Below, piece after piece: positions 25,174-36,499 of a DNA stretch of 64,000 nt. The position numbers and the translations under genes are program-made. Within the stretch, counting starts at the first letter, position 1, and each line of letters starts with the position of its first letter. The stretch comes from Humulus lupulus (lineage: Eukaryota; Streptophyta; Magnoliopsida; Rosales; Cannabaceae). The notes beneath the pieces are model-generated. The model ran no database searches, was not told where the DNA came from, and saw only the letters and a list, made by a program, of their open reading frames with translations. The stretch spans positions 229,721,219 through 229,785,218 of the forward strand of contig NC_084794.1 of assembly GCF_963169125.1 (NCBI RefSeq), given 5' to 3'.

Positions 25174-26388
25174 CTGAACAAAAGAAACAAAGAAGAAAAC
25201 ACTCTAAGCAGTCAGCACCCTTGTCATACCCTAACGGTATCAAAGGCGTCGGGGAGACCCTCCCCGAAAACTGCTTGGAGAGGCTCCCACCGAGCTTGCC
25301 GAGGGGTTGACACCATGCCACCCGAAGGACAGCAAGGAACCAAACTCAAACTCCGAGCCTAAGCCCGCCAAGAGAAGTGTTTTTCCAGAGAAAGACACCC
25401 TAAAGGCGGTCACGCTTATGCCCTAAAACAGCACAAGCAAGACGAGGAACGACTTTCCAAACGCAAATCGTCAAAGCATGCAAAGAGATTACTTATTGAC
25501 TCACATCAGTCACATGCCTATCAAGGCCCTATTCACGCATGCATATAGACGACGCCGGCAGAAAACTCAACCCTAACAACTACCAACAATCTAAGGATTG
25601 GAAGGAAAGAGCAAAGTAGAAATATTTACTGGTGTTCGGGTAGTTGAAGATTGAAGGAGTAACCGGGTCACTACACCGCACGATCACGTGAAGTAAATGC
25701 TGCCAAGACAAGGCAACGATTCAGACTTAGAGCTTCGGCGAACAAACCTACGGTCAAGTTGAAAGAAAAGTTTCAGGATTCCTTACCAAAAGAAGTGGCG
25801 AATTTGCAGGAAAGGGAGCTTGACAGCTTGAGAGTTCGAAGATTTGGGAATCTGAAAATCTGAAAGCTTGAGAATTTGAGAGCGTAAAGAGGAAGAAAGG
25901 TCCGTTCCCTCATTTTTATAGCAGGAACGAAGTCCTTTCGAATTCTACAAATGGACGGTCCTGATCTTCCCATACCGCATGCGTCAGATCCGACGGTGGG
26001 AGATGAAGCGCCGGTCCTATTTATGACTCCTCGGATGGGAATAAAGTATTTATTTCCCATCATTATACCATCTCGGGCCCGGTGTACCATTAAATACCGT
26101 CAAATCAATACTCTGATGCCTGACGCACGCATACTCAGCCAGTCGCCTCACGCACACGTCTTGGTCACAGAGCCATACCCGGCATGACGCGTGGCCCTTT
26201 GCCACACTTGAGTACTTGAGTTCAAACAGAAGAAATTTCCTTTCTTTTTCATACTAACACTCAGGCGAGAAAAAAGAACCCTTCCAAGAACACAGGAGGT
26301 GACCCCTCGCCTAATCTAGAAACCAGAATACCCGGAGGACTGTACAAGCTCCCGGACCTCTCAAAGCTCCGCGACCTTGGGGGGTAAA
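25174..26388. other. Antisense leader region and polypurine tract of element D
   Basis: No protein-coding evidence. By analogy with C it holds the leader exon(s) and intron of the antisense ORF. A GTAAAT donor-like site is near 25632 and a TATA-like box at 25911-25921, both on the minus strand. The polypurine tract ends at 26388. Confidence 0.55.
25911..25921 (-). promoter_or_regulatory. TATA box for element D antisense ORF
   Basis: The minus strand reads CTATAAAAATG, about 280 bp upstream of a plausible leader donor. Its position corresponds to the TATA boxes of the antisense ORFs in the other Tat elements. Confidence 0.45.
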
Positions 26389-27278
26389 TGTTATCCAGAT
26401 TTCCGGATAGCGTTTAGATGGATAGCCTCGGGGAAGCAGAATTATCAAAGTCTTTCACGAAAGGTGACCAGAGCTCGCGGATGGACAGAAAGGCTTCGCC
26501 TCTCCCGTTTAGTGTCAAGCTTACTCTCTCAAGCAACCGAAGGTCGCGGAGGCTCGTCAATTCTCCCGGACTCTCGAGGGGATATCCTCCGGGGAAGGTT
26601 CTTCCAGGAGAAGCTCTTCAGGCTACCTTCGCGGATACAGTCCCGTGCCTCGCACGAAAGAAGACCAAGCGGCCGAGTCATGGAGGAGGCATAGTTGGAA
26701 TGATCTCCACCTGACACAGGATCCCGCCTGACACGCCTGACAGGTCGAGGCCGCACACATCCCAGCACGCCTAAAAGTACCACTTCGCCTACTGTTCCGC
26801 TGACAGCCTGGAAAAGACAGCTGCCTTTGTGCATCCCCCTACTTTCACGTAAATATACCCACATAGAGCCTGGTAGCCAGGAGACTACGGTAATTGTATC
26901 CCCTATTTATGGCTGGTGTAATTAAGACTCATAGGAGTAGAAAAAAATCCTAATCCAAAATCCTAGCTATAAAGACCCCCTCATTTTACGATAGGGGGGG
27001 AGGCCAACAAACCACAGGGCATAAACTCTGCTGAAATCTCTCTAGCTTCATCTTCTTCAAGAGAACCCGAGAGAAACATTGTGAGTTTGTGAGGGTCATA
27101 TACACCAGCCATTCCACTGTAATCCACTACAAGTATAATAACATCGACTCGTGGACTAGGGCTCGTTAACGCCTGAACCACGTAAAAAACCTGTTTGTTT
27201 ATTTATATTTCCGCACTTCTACAGTTCATATCTTTTGATTATTTTGCTTATATTCGTTTCCGAAAAACTCGGTAAACA
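26389..27278 (+). mobile_element. Element D 3' LTR
   Basis: 890 bp, TGTTATCCAG...GGTAAACA, following the polypurine tract. It is nearly identical to 12761-13651. It is followed by the target duplication GAACC. Confidence 0.95.
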
Positions 27279-27908
27279 GAACCCATAATATCAGAAGAAC
27301 CTAAGAACTACACGGTATCGGCTAAAACATTCTAGTGCTAAACTAGTATATGTGCCTACAAGTGCAACAACAATACAAACTTGCATGGAGAAAAAATACA
27401 TATAAACATACGGGAACAAGGATAGAAACTTACACAATGGAGCTGGTGGGTACAGAGAGATTGATGATCGAAGGAGTGGTTGCAAGAATGATCTCACGGA
27501 GTCGAACAAGCCAACGTTGTTTTGCTTTCTCAGTCTGGAAAACATGCAAGAGCAGAGCGGACTTCAGTTCTGGTTTCTCTTCTTTTTTCTCTGAAAATGC
27601 GAAGCAAGAAAGTTAAATGAGGAAGTCGATGGGGATATATATATAGGCCCCAGGGAAAGTCAAAGGTCGGGTTGATCTGAGCTGTTAACCAGATTTCGTA
27701 TCTGATCCAACGGTCAGGTACAAATGGAGTAATGGCGGCAGACGAATAGATGTGGGAGAAGTGAAAAGGCACTCAAGTACTCTGATTAGTCAATCCCTGA
27801 ATGACTCATGTCCAAACTCGAGTACAATTAATGGTACAGTTTCCAAGGAGGGTAGTTCAAAAGTTTCCTTCTCATAGGATTCGAACTGATACTTTTGAGG
27901 GGGCAAAC
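27279..27908 (-). other. Leader exon of element B antisense ORF and B polypurine tract
   Basis: Element B resumes after D. On the minus strand a leader exon ends at CATTGT|GTAAGT (donor 27433-27428); element C has the same donor context at 43529. On the plus strand GAGGGGGCAAAC, ending at 27908, is the polypurine tract of B. Segment 27850-27908 matches C 43114-43170 in reverse. Confidence 0.75.
27635..27646 (-). promoter_or_regulatory. TATA box for element B antisense ORF
   Basis: CTATATATATAT on the minus strand, about 200 bp upstream of the leader-exon donor. It is homologous in position to the plus-strand TATA at 43384 in C. Confidence 0.55.
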
Positions 27909-28733
27909 TATTACACCCAGATTTTGAGACCAGAAGTTGTGACCTCAAAAAATTGGACTCATCAAGTGTGAGCTCGAAATATATGAAATACATTGTATGG
28001 TCCAGTTGTAAGATCTCCGAAGTAAAAGGACCATCTCCAAAATGTGTAACCTCAGGATTCTTTCTGAGCTCGAAATGACATGACATTGGGATACATCCAT
28101 TATCGAGTGCCTTCAGATTGAGCAGCCCAAGCTTGGGAAACGCAGGCTCAAGTGTGATATCCTCGACAGTATTTATCTGTTCCAAGCATGTCTTGGAGTA
28201 AGGTGGCAAGCTCGTAGCAATACCATAAGTCTCGACAGCCACAGGGTCGATCACTAATCTCGAAGACCTGATGAGTCATCTGGGACAACCCGTTATGTAT
28301 GAACATATTAATTGTTGTATAATCCCAACATTTAAGGGATAGTATTTAATTTGTTATCCATTCCCGGGTCTTCAGGGGATGTTTCCTTGTATATAGGAGA
28401 TACATCATTTAATGTAATTATTTGAATTGATATACAGAATATCTTCCCCCAAAATATGTGGGAATGAATTATGTAACCTCTCTATAAATAGAGGAGGAAT
28501 GACCGCTTGTAAAGGGACCGATAATCTGATATATGGAAAGAAAATTATGGGTAATTCATCTTTGAAGAATTTCCAGAAAACTCCAAGTCCTAATAATACT
28601 AACTCGTGGACTAAGCAGATGTAACTGCTGAACCACGTAAAAACCTTCTTGTTTCTCCTTACTATTCGTTTGCACCATAGTTTACATTGTTTAATTGCTC
28701 TACGATTTAAGTTGACGAAAAACGGAGTCAACA
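27909..28733 (+). mobile_element. Element B 3' LTR
   Basis: 825 bp, starting TATTACACCCAGATTTTGAG and ending AAAACGGAGTCAACA. It is a diverged relative of the element C LTR (TGTTATACCCAG...GGCGTCAACA). Plus-strand TATAAATA lies at about 28483-28490. The first dinucleotide is TA rather than TG. The 5' partner must lie left of the window. Confidence 0.9.
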
Positions 28734-28818
28734 CTGCCTTACGTAGAAAAATTGTCTCAACATTAAGAACCGATGTTCGCATATTTTAGTTACACAGTTA
28801 ATTAAAATTTAAAACAAA
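28734..28818. other. Element E spacer next to B insertion
   Basis: Short non-coding segment between the end of B and the stop codon of the element E antisense ORF. The B target duplication cannot be tested because its left flank is outside the window. Confidence 0.5.
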
Positions 28819-30051
28819 TTATTGAGCAGCCGAAGGAGGGTCTTGCTGAGATTGTTGGTCGACTGTTGTCCCCGTATCTTCTTCAGCTTCGTCGATGCCC
28901 ATCGCCAAGGAAATTTCAGGAGATTCTTGAGCTTTCTTTTCCTCTTCTAGGCGAGTAGCGCACTTTGCAAGTTCAACTTGCCTCATCTGCTAGGAAAGGT
29001 AGTCAAAGTTCGCCCGTGGGTTGTTTTTCCAAAATAAGTAGAAGCAGTTGAAAGTAGCTCCTTTGAACCACTCCAGATTTTGGGAATTGGTTTCCTCGAG
29101 CAGCTTGACCCACTCCTCCAGCTTAGTAGCCTCCTTCATGCTGGCCGCCAGGTCCTCTTGGAGTTAGTTGCTTCTTTGAAGTTGTTCTCTGAAGCTTCCT
29201 TAAACTTTTCTTTAGCAGCAACAGCTTTGGCCAACTCTTCTTGGCTCCTCTTCAACTCATCGGTTATACTGGCGACTTTGTTTTTTGCCACCTTAACCTT
29301 CTCCTTGCATACCTTGATCTCCTCGGCATGTTTGGCATCAATCTCCTCAGTGCGGTGCAAGCCATTACTCATGGTCAAGATACCTTGCGAACAAGAAAAT
29401 AGTAAAGCAGTTAGTGAAAATTAAAGGAAATGTTGCTCGGCTAAAGCACGACACAGATAAAACTTACATTGAGGATTTCATTCAGCTCATGACTAAGAAC
29501 TTGGCTGGCTTTCATCGTGGGAAGGCTGGCAAAAGCTTCCAGGTTGCAGTGGTGCTTTGACAATTTTTGTAGCTTATCGTAAGCAGAGCTACAGGCAGTG
29601 CTAAGTAGGGCTTCGACCGAAGGCCTTCTTGTTTGCTTAGAGGGACGGGTATTGGTTGAGGGCCATCGCGAGGACGGGCTTTTGGCTGAATGTCTAGTGG
29701 GGAAAAATTTAGAGGTTCAGGGTCATTTGATGGGCCCTCGGTATTGGTTGCAGGATGGTTAGGAGGTGAATTGGTAGCTTTCTTTTTCTTACGAGCCGTA
29801 TATTCTACACGACCCATGTTTGGTTGGTTAGTTAAAGGATTGGGTGTAGGGTTTTGTTGTGAGGATGAAGTCTCGAGAAAAGGTAAAGAAGGTTGTTCTT
29901 GATCCTTGAACGGTAACGTGAGAAGATCGTCGTCTATCAGTCTCTCACCTCCCCAAGGATCATGTGTGAATATCTGAGAAGAGCAAAAGGGAAGTGAGAA
30001 TCTACGGCCAATAGATAGAAGAAAGAGAATAACAAGGATATCATTGCTCAT
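28819..30051 (-). pseudogene. Element E antisense ORF, C-terminal part without PF04195 domain
   Basis: Minus-strand remnant of an antisense ORF from another Tat family. An acceptor (TTCTCAG) near 29976 opens a Pro/Lys-rich exon with MGRVEYTARKKKKATNSP and PLSKQEGLRSKP. Further down is a coiled coil (HAEEIKVCKEKVKVAKNKV, EELAKAVAAKEKFKEA). A C-terminal segment contains FYLFWKNNPRANFDYLS and ends DPPSAAQ at the TAA 28821-28819. The FWKNNP segment aligns in kind with LWKTNPE of D and IWVDNAD of C. Stops and frame changes (around 29510, 29156, 28990) show decay. I could not find the APFQL-type domain between here and the 3' LTR. Confidence 0.65.
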
Positions 30052-30796
30052 GTATAAAATTTAATACTATAAATATGTGAGCAGTTTGAAAAAACAGATC
30101 AAAAAGAGAATGTGAAAAGTTTTTTCGAGTAAACTTTTCAACTTCGAAAACAGGCGGGAAAAATCCATTTTTTCTGAAAACATTAAAATTAAATTTTCAC
30201 TTCGATTTTGGACCCAAAATCAGTACTCCTATGTCCCACATTGATTTCTAATCCTTACCTAGTATTTTATACTACCTAAAATCCCTATTCTAGTATGTTT
30301 CTATATATCTTTGTCTAAACCCGATTACCTGAAAAGTTTTTTCTCAAGAACAATGGAGACACAATAAGAAAAACTTGCGAAATCTATTCTAGATTGCATA
30401 AAAGAGAAGATGGGTTCGAAACTTACTTGGATTATGACTTGTAAAGAAATCACGAAGATTTATGCTCAAGGTCGAAGGCATCTCAGATCACAGAGGTTTT
30501 CTGTATTTTTTTCTTGAAATTTTTGTTGAGTTCTTGAGGAGAGATAAAGCTTCCGTAAAAACTGAAAGTTGGAAAGGTAATATATTTATACTAATCGTGG
30601 TGCTATTGAAAAGTAATGATGGGATGGGATTTCTATGCATGGGGAATTGCAAGAACCGTCAAAATATTTTTGGGAAACTGTAAAGGTCATGATTGCTTAC
30701 TTTTTCGAAAAGGTGTTGATTGATGTGATAGGTCAGACGAGTAGCTGATCGAGTAAGTTTATTAAATGATGGTCATAGTAAAATAAACTTGGGGGG
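30052..30796. other. Antisense leader region and polypurine tract of element E
   Basis: No coding evidence. On the minus strand it has a GTAAGT donor near 30427 and a TATA-like box at 30581-30590. AAACTTGGGGGG, ending at 30796, is the polypurine tract. Confidence 0.55.
30581..30590 (-). promoter_or_regulatory. TATA box for element E antisense ORF
   Basis: TATAAATATA on the minus strand, upstream of a GTAAGT leader donor, as in B and C. Confidence 0.45.
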
Positions 30797-31345
30797 TATT
30801 TACCCAAAAAAGATTCACTTGCTGACGTGGCAAGATTAGTGGTTACGTTCTGGTCGACCATCGACCAGAGGAGAATTCATACGGCAGAGGGTGTTTCATA
30901 GGCGACCAAGGCTTGTTGTAGTATATCAGATATTTTCTAAAGACATTTGATCTTGTATTTATGTAAAAATTGTACTTTCCATTATTATTCAGATATGTTT
31001 GTATTAAATATGGACAAGGCCCATCGGCCCATAGATAGATCCTTGAGCCTATAAATAAGACTCAAAAGGCTCATGAGAGGGATTTTTAGACTGAGAGAGA
31101 AAATTAATGTTTTTGCACAATTTTTTGTATCTATTTTTGGAGCTTGTGAAACTTGGCAAACCCTCGTTTACTGATCGCAAGTTCTCATCATACATTAATA
31201 AGAACACTAAGTGGATGTAGGTCATTACCATCATTTGGGGCCGAACCACTATAAATCTTTGTGTCATTTATCTTCCTGATTTGAATTCATCTTATTTCTA
31301 TCGTTTTATATGACTCCGTGTCATTGACCAAATTAAGGGTCAACA
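30797..31345 (+). mobile_element. Element E 3' LTR
   Basis: 549 bp, starting TATTTACCCAAAAAAG after a polypurine tract and ending AAGGGTCAACA. It shares AGTGGATGTAGGTCATTACC and CCGAACCACTATAAATCTTT with the element F LTR at 61372-61974, so E and F are related families. TATAAATA is near 31050. Confidence 0.82.
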
Positions 31346-31793
31346 CTTGGAAATACTCTGCGACATAAAGGATACAAGGGTTAGAGAAACTGAAGGAAGG
31401 ACTCATTCACTCCGTTGCGTATAATGTAAGTATTCTTATCATTATTTCTCTTTGAATTCAATTTTAGAAACATGTTCTAGGATGTCTCATATTAACTTGT
31501 TTAATATTAGATCTACATGAAAATAAATAAAGATCATGTATAAAAGTTTCCTAACAGCTTTGGCATGTGTTTTGAGTCTTTTTAATTATGTATTTATGAT
31601 TTTCCGCATTTAGTATTTGAATGATTAATAATAAAGTTTACGTTTTCTTTATGATTTTTATGTAATAACAATGGGATCCCGTATTTTGGATTTTCTAATA
31701 AATTTCTAATATTTTATGTATGTATTCCAAAATAGTAGTTATGTCTTAGTAGTTTTTAATGGTCCGGGGTCTTTAAGTTAGTTGGGTCATTAC
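31346..31793. other. Probable LTR 3'-end remnant
   Basis: AT-rich, non-coding, ending AGTTGGGTCATTACA near 31793. A similar GGGTCATTACA end occurs at 41124, so this is probably the distal part of a long LTR into which E inserted. No matching 5' end was found. Confidence 0.35.
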
Positions 31794-34734
31794 AAAAAAG
31801 TATTTTCAAGGACTAGAAAATACCTTAATAAGTAAGTTATGATGATTTTCATGTTGGGGCTCAGATTTGATGACAAGGCTTGGGAATTGGGCCGACGGCT
31901 CAGGATTTGGGCTCGGGGCTCGAAAATTCATAACATGAGATATATTAGGAGTTTGGTCGTGAAATTTGAGACATAGGCTAATAACAATTTATTATTGGGA
32001 ATAATAATTTTCTAAGTTTGGATCGGGTTTCTAAAAGAGGTATTTTGGTAATTTTACCCTGAGGGCTTGGTTTTGGGCCAAAAGCTGGGAATGAGAATTT
32101 GGGATAGGTTTTCTTAAATTATAAATCTAGAAACTTAGCTAGATTATAAACTAAATTATATGTCCTGATTTTATAAAGCTCCATGTTTCGAGCACCTACA
32201 AGTAGCTAAGAACGGGGTGGTGAGGTGTATATGAATATTATTAAGAATGATAATATATGCTTGAGAAGCAAAAAAAAAAAATCATGTTGCAAGTGTTAGC
32301 CAAAGTGTGATATGTGCGGTTTGGCGACAAACTGAGCATTTCAGTCCTGGACCGAAATGGAGACCCTAATTGGGTAAATTTTTGGATAATCGTTATTTTA
32401 GAAGCATAATTATGGAAAAATAATATTGGGCATTAAATTATTAAATTAATTTACATTAAGGTCAAAAAGTTTTACTTTTGTGTGAAAAATATTTAAAATA
32501 ATTTTTTGTGAGAAAATGCACATTTTAGCCAAAAATGAGATTTTGACTAGTTAAATTATTTGAGTTACAAATATAGGAGTGTGACCACTTAAATTGAATG
32601 GAAAGCCTATTTAATTTAATTACCCTAGGTTAAAATCTCAATTAGGGAAATTAAGGAAAAAATTACTATATGGTAACTTTTTGGAGAAAAATGGCATTAG
32701 CCTAAGATTAATTAAGCATAAGTTAGATTAATTAAGGACTAATCAAAGGTTGATTAGGCTTAGTGGGAGGTGGCAGAAATAAGGGTAGAATGGTTATTTG
32801 GATTTATTTTTACCACTTATAAAAAGTTAAAAAGTCAAAATTCGTCATTATCAACAAATATCAAAACTTGGAGTTAACATTTTCTCTCCATTCTCTCTCA
32901 AGGTGCCCGAACACTCTAGGTTATTCTCTCCAATTTTTCTTCACAAAACTTTCATTCAATTCTTATTTTCTTCCCTTCTATCTCTTCTATTCCTAGTTCC
33001 AAGTGCTCTAGTGCTAGTTTGAAGCTAAGAAGTCTACACGCAAAGTTAGTTCCACAAAGGTAAAAGCTAGACTATCTTTGTCAAAGTTTTGTGTTTGATT
33101 AGTTTATATAGTTGGGTAATATGATTTTTGGGTTTATGGGGAGTGAATATGTGTAGACTATAGGTTGAGCAAGGGATTCAAGGTGCTAGGGGACACCAAG
33201 ATCCAAACCAAGGTCATCAAGAGGAAAATGGTCACCTCCTATGTGTTTTTGTTGAACCTTTGATTGAATCTTCCATGCTCTAGTTGTTTGATGTGTTTAA
33301 ATTAATTATTGGAACTATGATAATGTTTTTTTGAGGGCTAATCATACATGCATAAGGGTTTAAATATTTGTTACTAATGGAATCCACATTACATAGGTAA
33401 AATCTTGGTTTTTGTAAGAAAATGTTTAAGACTTAACTTCCAAAGGGTTAAGCGCATTCTGTATGAATCTGATTCTGGATTTTCTTTGTTCCATGTGTAT
33501 TTTAAGATTTTTAGATGTTTGTTGTGTATATAAACATGCAAAAAAAGCTTTGAAATGACCAAGATATGATTTTTGCAAAATTTATGTGCAATATGGAAAA
33601 TAGCTTTTCAAAAACTAGGTAAACAACCGACTTTGGATAACGATTTCTATGGGCAAAGTATTGAATTTTTGGCAGATTTTTGGAATGAACATTATTTTGA
33701 TATTGTAAAATCAATTGGTAAGAAAATTTTTATTAAAACTACGAGTTATGAATTTGCAAATTTCGACAAAAATTATGGAAACTCAAAATAGTTGGACAAT
33801 CAATTTTGGGAACCCGTTTCACTAAGTAAAAATGGTTCAAATGGTCTAAATTTTTTTATAAATCATTTTTACATACCCTAGTATAGGCCAAAGAAATTTT
33901 AGACGTATATAGTTAACCAAATAAATTTTATGAATTCTCAAAGTTCACTAAAAAGATTGGTCTATTTCTAGACAGATTTAAAATGAAGTTTTTGAAAATA
34001 GCATTTACTAAGTAAAAATGGTTATTGTTGTATAAAATTTGGCACGGAACTCCTTAGAATAGCCAATTTTACTTCTACAAAGTTTAAGAATTTTTGGAGC
34101 TATAGTTTTCAAAATATAACTTTCTAAACTAAGCTACTTATAACTTAGAGTTTACAAAATTTATACTTAGGGAAAAGTAAGAATTTTTCTAAGTATTTAA
34201 CTAAGAAAAGTATAATTTAATTTTGGTAATTATAAAAGTGAGTTCAACACACTACGTGATTATTAAGATTAATTGGATGTTAAGGAGTAATATTTTAGTA
34301 ATTAAAAAAGTTTTGTTTAAGAAAAATTAAAGGGGGTCCAAAATCCTAACTTTTTAAAGAAAAGAATAAAATAATATTTTTAAAATCAAATCAATTTTTA
34401 TCTTAATTTCTCTTAAATAAATTAAACCTAGTTAAATTTTTATTGTAATTGTTTCTTAATTGATTAATTCAACTTAAATTATCAAAGTTTATGATTAAAA
34501 TACTTTTACTAGAAAATGTCGGATTTTTGGTAAAATCAAAGAAATGGTAAAGCTTAAAAGCTTCCAACCAAAACTATATTTTCTCGGTTAAGCTCGCTAG
34601 TGAGAACGGAGCATGAAATTTGGTAGAAATACGACTTTCAAATAACTAGAATCATTGAGGGAAGTTTTTCCTAAAATTTTAAACGTCGTTATGGCTTAAA
34701 ACGTGTGAGGAAAAAAATACCCTTGGTAGGTATT
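31794..34734. other. AT-rich decayed LTR-like region
   Basis: About 2.9 kb without a supportable ORF. TTTTGGTAATTTTACC near 32050 resembles GCATTTTGGTAATTTGGCCC in the solo LTR at 38510. A TATA-like CTTATAAAAAG near 32817 is followed by a C/T-rich leader (32880-33000), which looks like LTR promoter and leader sequence. Short ORFs here have no recognisable domain. I read it as long-LTR (chromovirus-like) debris. Confidence 0.35.
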
Positions 34735-35600
34735 TTGTTGTGACCTTAATGCCCAAGTAGAATGCTAATCTACTATAATGTCATAATTAATCTGAGTACA
34801 CTGTATGTTAGTTACAATGTTGGCTAACATGGCGAGATTCTCCGAGGGAAGTGTTAACGGTGAGAACTCATCAGCGAAGCTATGGTTGGAAAATCCAAAG
34901 ATAAGTAAGAACATTATCCACTTAGAAGAGCTAAGATAAACCTCAGAGAAAAATGTAAGAACAACAATGGAGAGAAACACTTATATTGCTCAGTAGTTTC
35001 TGGTTACAATGAAATTTTCCAACCCCCTTCAATGATGAAATGAGATCTTATTTATAGGTGAGCTCTAATGGCTTTTTGTACAAAGTGGTCCTAGGGGGAC
35101 ACACAGTACACTAACGTGTTGTAGGTGGTTGTGGTGCAGACGGTAGTGATGTTGGGAGAGTGGTGGTCAACTCTGGTGCATGTCAGAGGCGTGGAGGTGG
35201 TGTTACCACTCCTCGTACTATCCCTTACCACCACTACTTGTCGAGTATAGGTGTTAGGTCTGTGCCTTGATCCTTGCAGACCTGTACGTACCTACCTAGA
35301 GGTACCTTGATCATACTTCTTGTCTCTTGTGGACTATCTTGAACGATACACTTGGTTGGCCTTTTCAATTCTAACTTGATACCAAATCATCGCGGGGTCT
35401 TTTCTCTTATTTGTGAGTTATTCCTCCCCTTACATATATTAATGGATTTCAGAACTTTGGATCTTGTAAAAGGTCCTGACTGGCTAATTGGCAAGGGTGT
35501 GCCTCGTTGGCGGCACCTACCTCAGAAGGTAAGGTAGGGCTTCTTCAACGAGGAGGGTGATGCATGCGATGAAGCTAGAAAGATGGCGTCTCACATGGAT
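34735..35600 (-). mobile_element. Minus-strand LTR-like fragment
   Basis: On the minus strand a TATA box, CCTATAAATAAG (35058-35048), is followed by a leader with AGCAATATAAGTGTTTCTCTCC. The segment ends GGTCACAACA at 34735, a plausible LTR CA end. The other edge is not clear; I stop at the GC-rich array. No coding sequence. Confidence 0.4.
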
Positions 35601-35629
35601 GCTTAGGGGCAAGGCAAGGTGTCTCGTGC

Positions 35630-36185
35630 GAGGTGCCTAATGCACCTGTGAGGCATTTGTGGCACAAGGCGCTTGATGCACCTACAAGGCAGCTGGGGCG
35701 CGAGGTGCCTAATGCATCTACAAGGCACATGTGGCGTGAGGCGCCTAATGCACCGGAGGGGAAGGTGGGGCGCGAGGTGTCTGATGTGCTTGTGGCGGTA
35801 CGAGCCGCTTGATGAACCTGCGAGGCAGCTAGGGTGCAAGGCGCCTGATGTACATGTGGCGTGAGGTGCCTGATGCACCCAAGAGGCAGCTAGGGTGCGA
35901 GGCGCCTTTGGCACGAGGCGCCTGATGCACCCGCAGGGTAGCTGGGGCACAAGGCATCGAGACCGTGTCGCAAGGCGCCTGATGAATATGTGTGGTAGCA
36001 ACCTCTGTGTGCGAGACGAGGGTCTCGCGCGACACCTGAGCAAGGTAGAGCCTCGTGCGCGAGGCGCCTATGGTGGCGTGAGATATCGGGTGCGCAAGGC
36101 ATGTCCCTCCTAGGTGCAAGGCGCATTCACTGGCATGAGGTGCATGCTTCGCAAGACCCACCCCTCCTGGGCGCGAGGCGCTTGG
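35630..36185 (+). repeat. GC-rich ~35-bp tandem array
   Basis: At least ten diverged units of the type GCGAGGCGCCTGATGCACCT followed by a variable GAGGCAGCTGGG-like part, starting near 35634, 35669, 35704, 35740, 35776, 35810 and onward. It stands out as GC-rich in AT-rich surroundings. Long minus-strand ORFs through it are repeat artefacts (Cys/Arg/His/Leu/Pro periodic). Confidence 0.85.
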
Positions 36186-36499
36186 GTCTTCGGTGAGGCA
36201 GGGACCTCGTGGGGCACTTGGGAGTGCTGCCTAGATTGTGGTCTCATGAGACCTATAGGCAAGAACCTGATGGAATGACTAAGTGACCCTTAGCCATTTA
36301 TTTCAACAAGGGATCAGACCTTTTTTCCTTGGAAAATTTTTGGCATCCACATGAAGATCGCCCATGCGCAGCTAAGGACAACTCGTAAGTCAGTTTATGA
36401 TTTATGTGTCTGCAGTAGGAGTAAACTAGTGTATTGCTTGTTAGAAGTAGGGATTATACGCTAGTTCGAGAGAGAGAGAGAGGGCTCATTTGGAGACAG

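Larger units (their letters stand above)
12761..27278 (+). mobile_element. Element D: complete Tat-type LTR retrotransposon
   Basis: Full-length 14,518-bp element bounded by LTRs at 12761-13651 and 26389-27278. It is flanked by a perfect 5-bp target duplication GAACC (12756-12760 and 27279-27283). Internal order: primer-binding site, single gag-pol frame, tandem array, antisense spliced ORF, polypurine tract (CCTTGGGGGGTAAA, ending at 26388), 3' LTR. I count about 16 differences between the two LTRs by eye, roughly 98% identity. That implies a fairly recent insertion relative to the other material here. It lies in the leader intron of the antisense ORF of element B. Confidence 0.96.

Noticed and set aside
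27350..27616. Plus-strand 88-residue ORF right of element D
   Set aside because: It overlaps the conserved minus-strand leader exon and donor of the B antisense gene; the frame is not kept in C.
28405..28782. 125-residue minus-strand ORF
   Set aside because: Lies inside the 3' LTR of element B and crosses its end; no domain.
31346..31793. Second LTR partner for element E
   Set aside because: The sequence after 31345 does not repeat the E LTR. It ends in a different LTR-like GGGTCATTACA.
35603..36043. 146-residue minus-strand ORF rich in Cys, Arg and His
   Set aside because: It lies wholly in the 35-bp GC-rich tandem array. Its periodic sequence is a by-product of the repeat and there is no independent coding evidence.
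35640..36180. CRISPR-like direct repeats
   Set aside because: Units are contiguous, diverged and without unique equal-length spacers, in a plant nuclear context. It is a tandem array.
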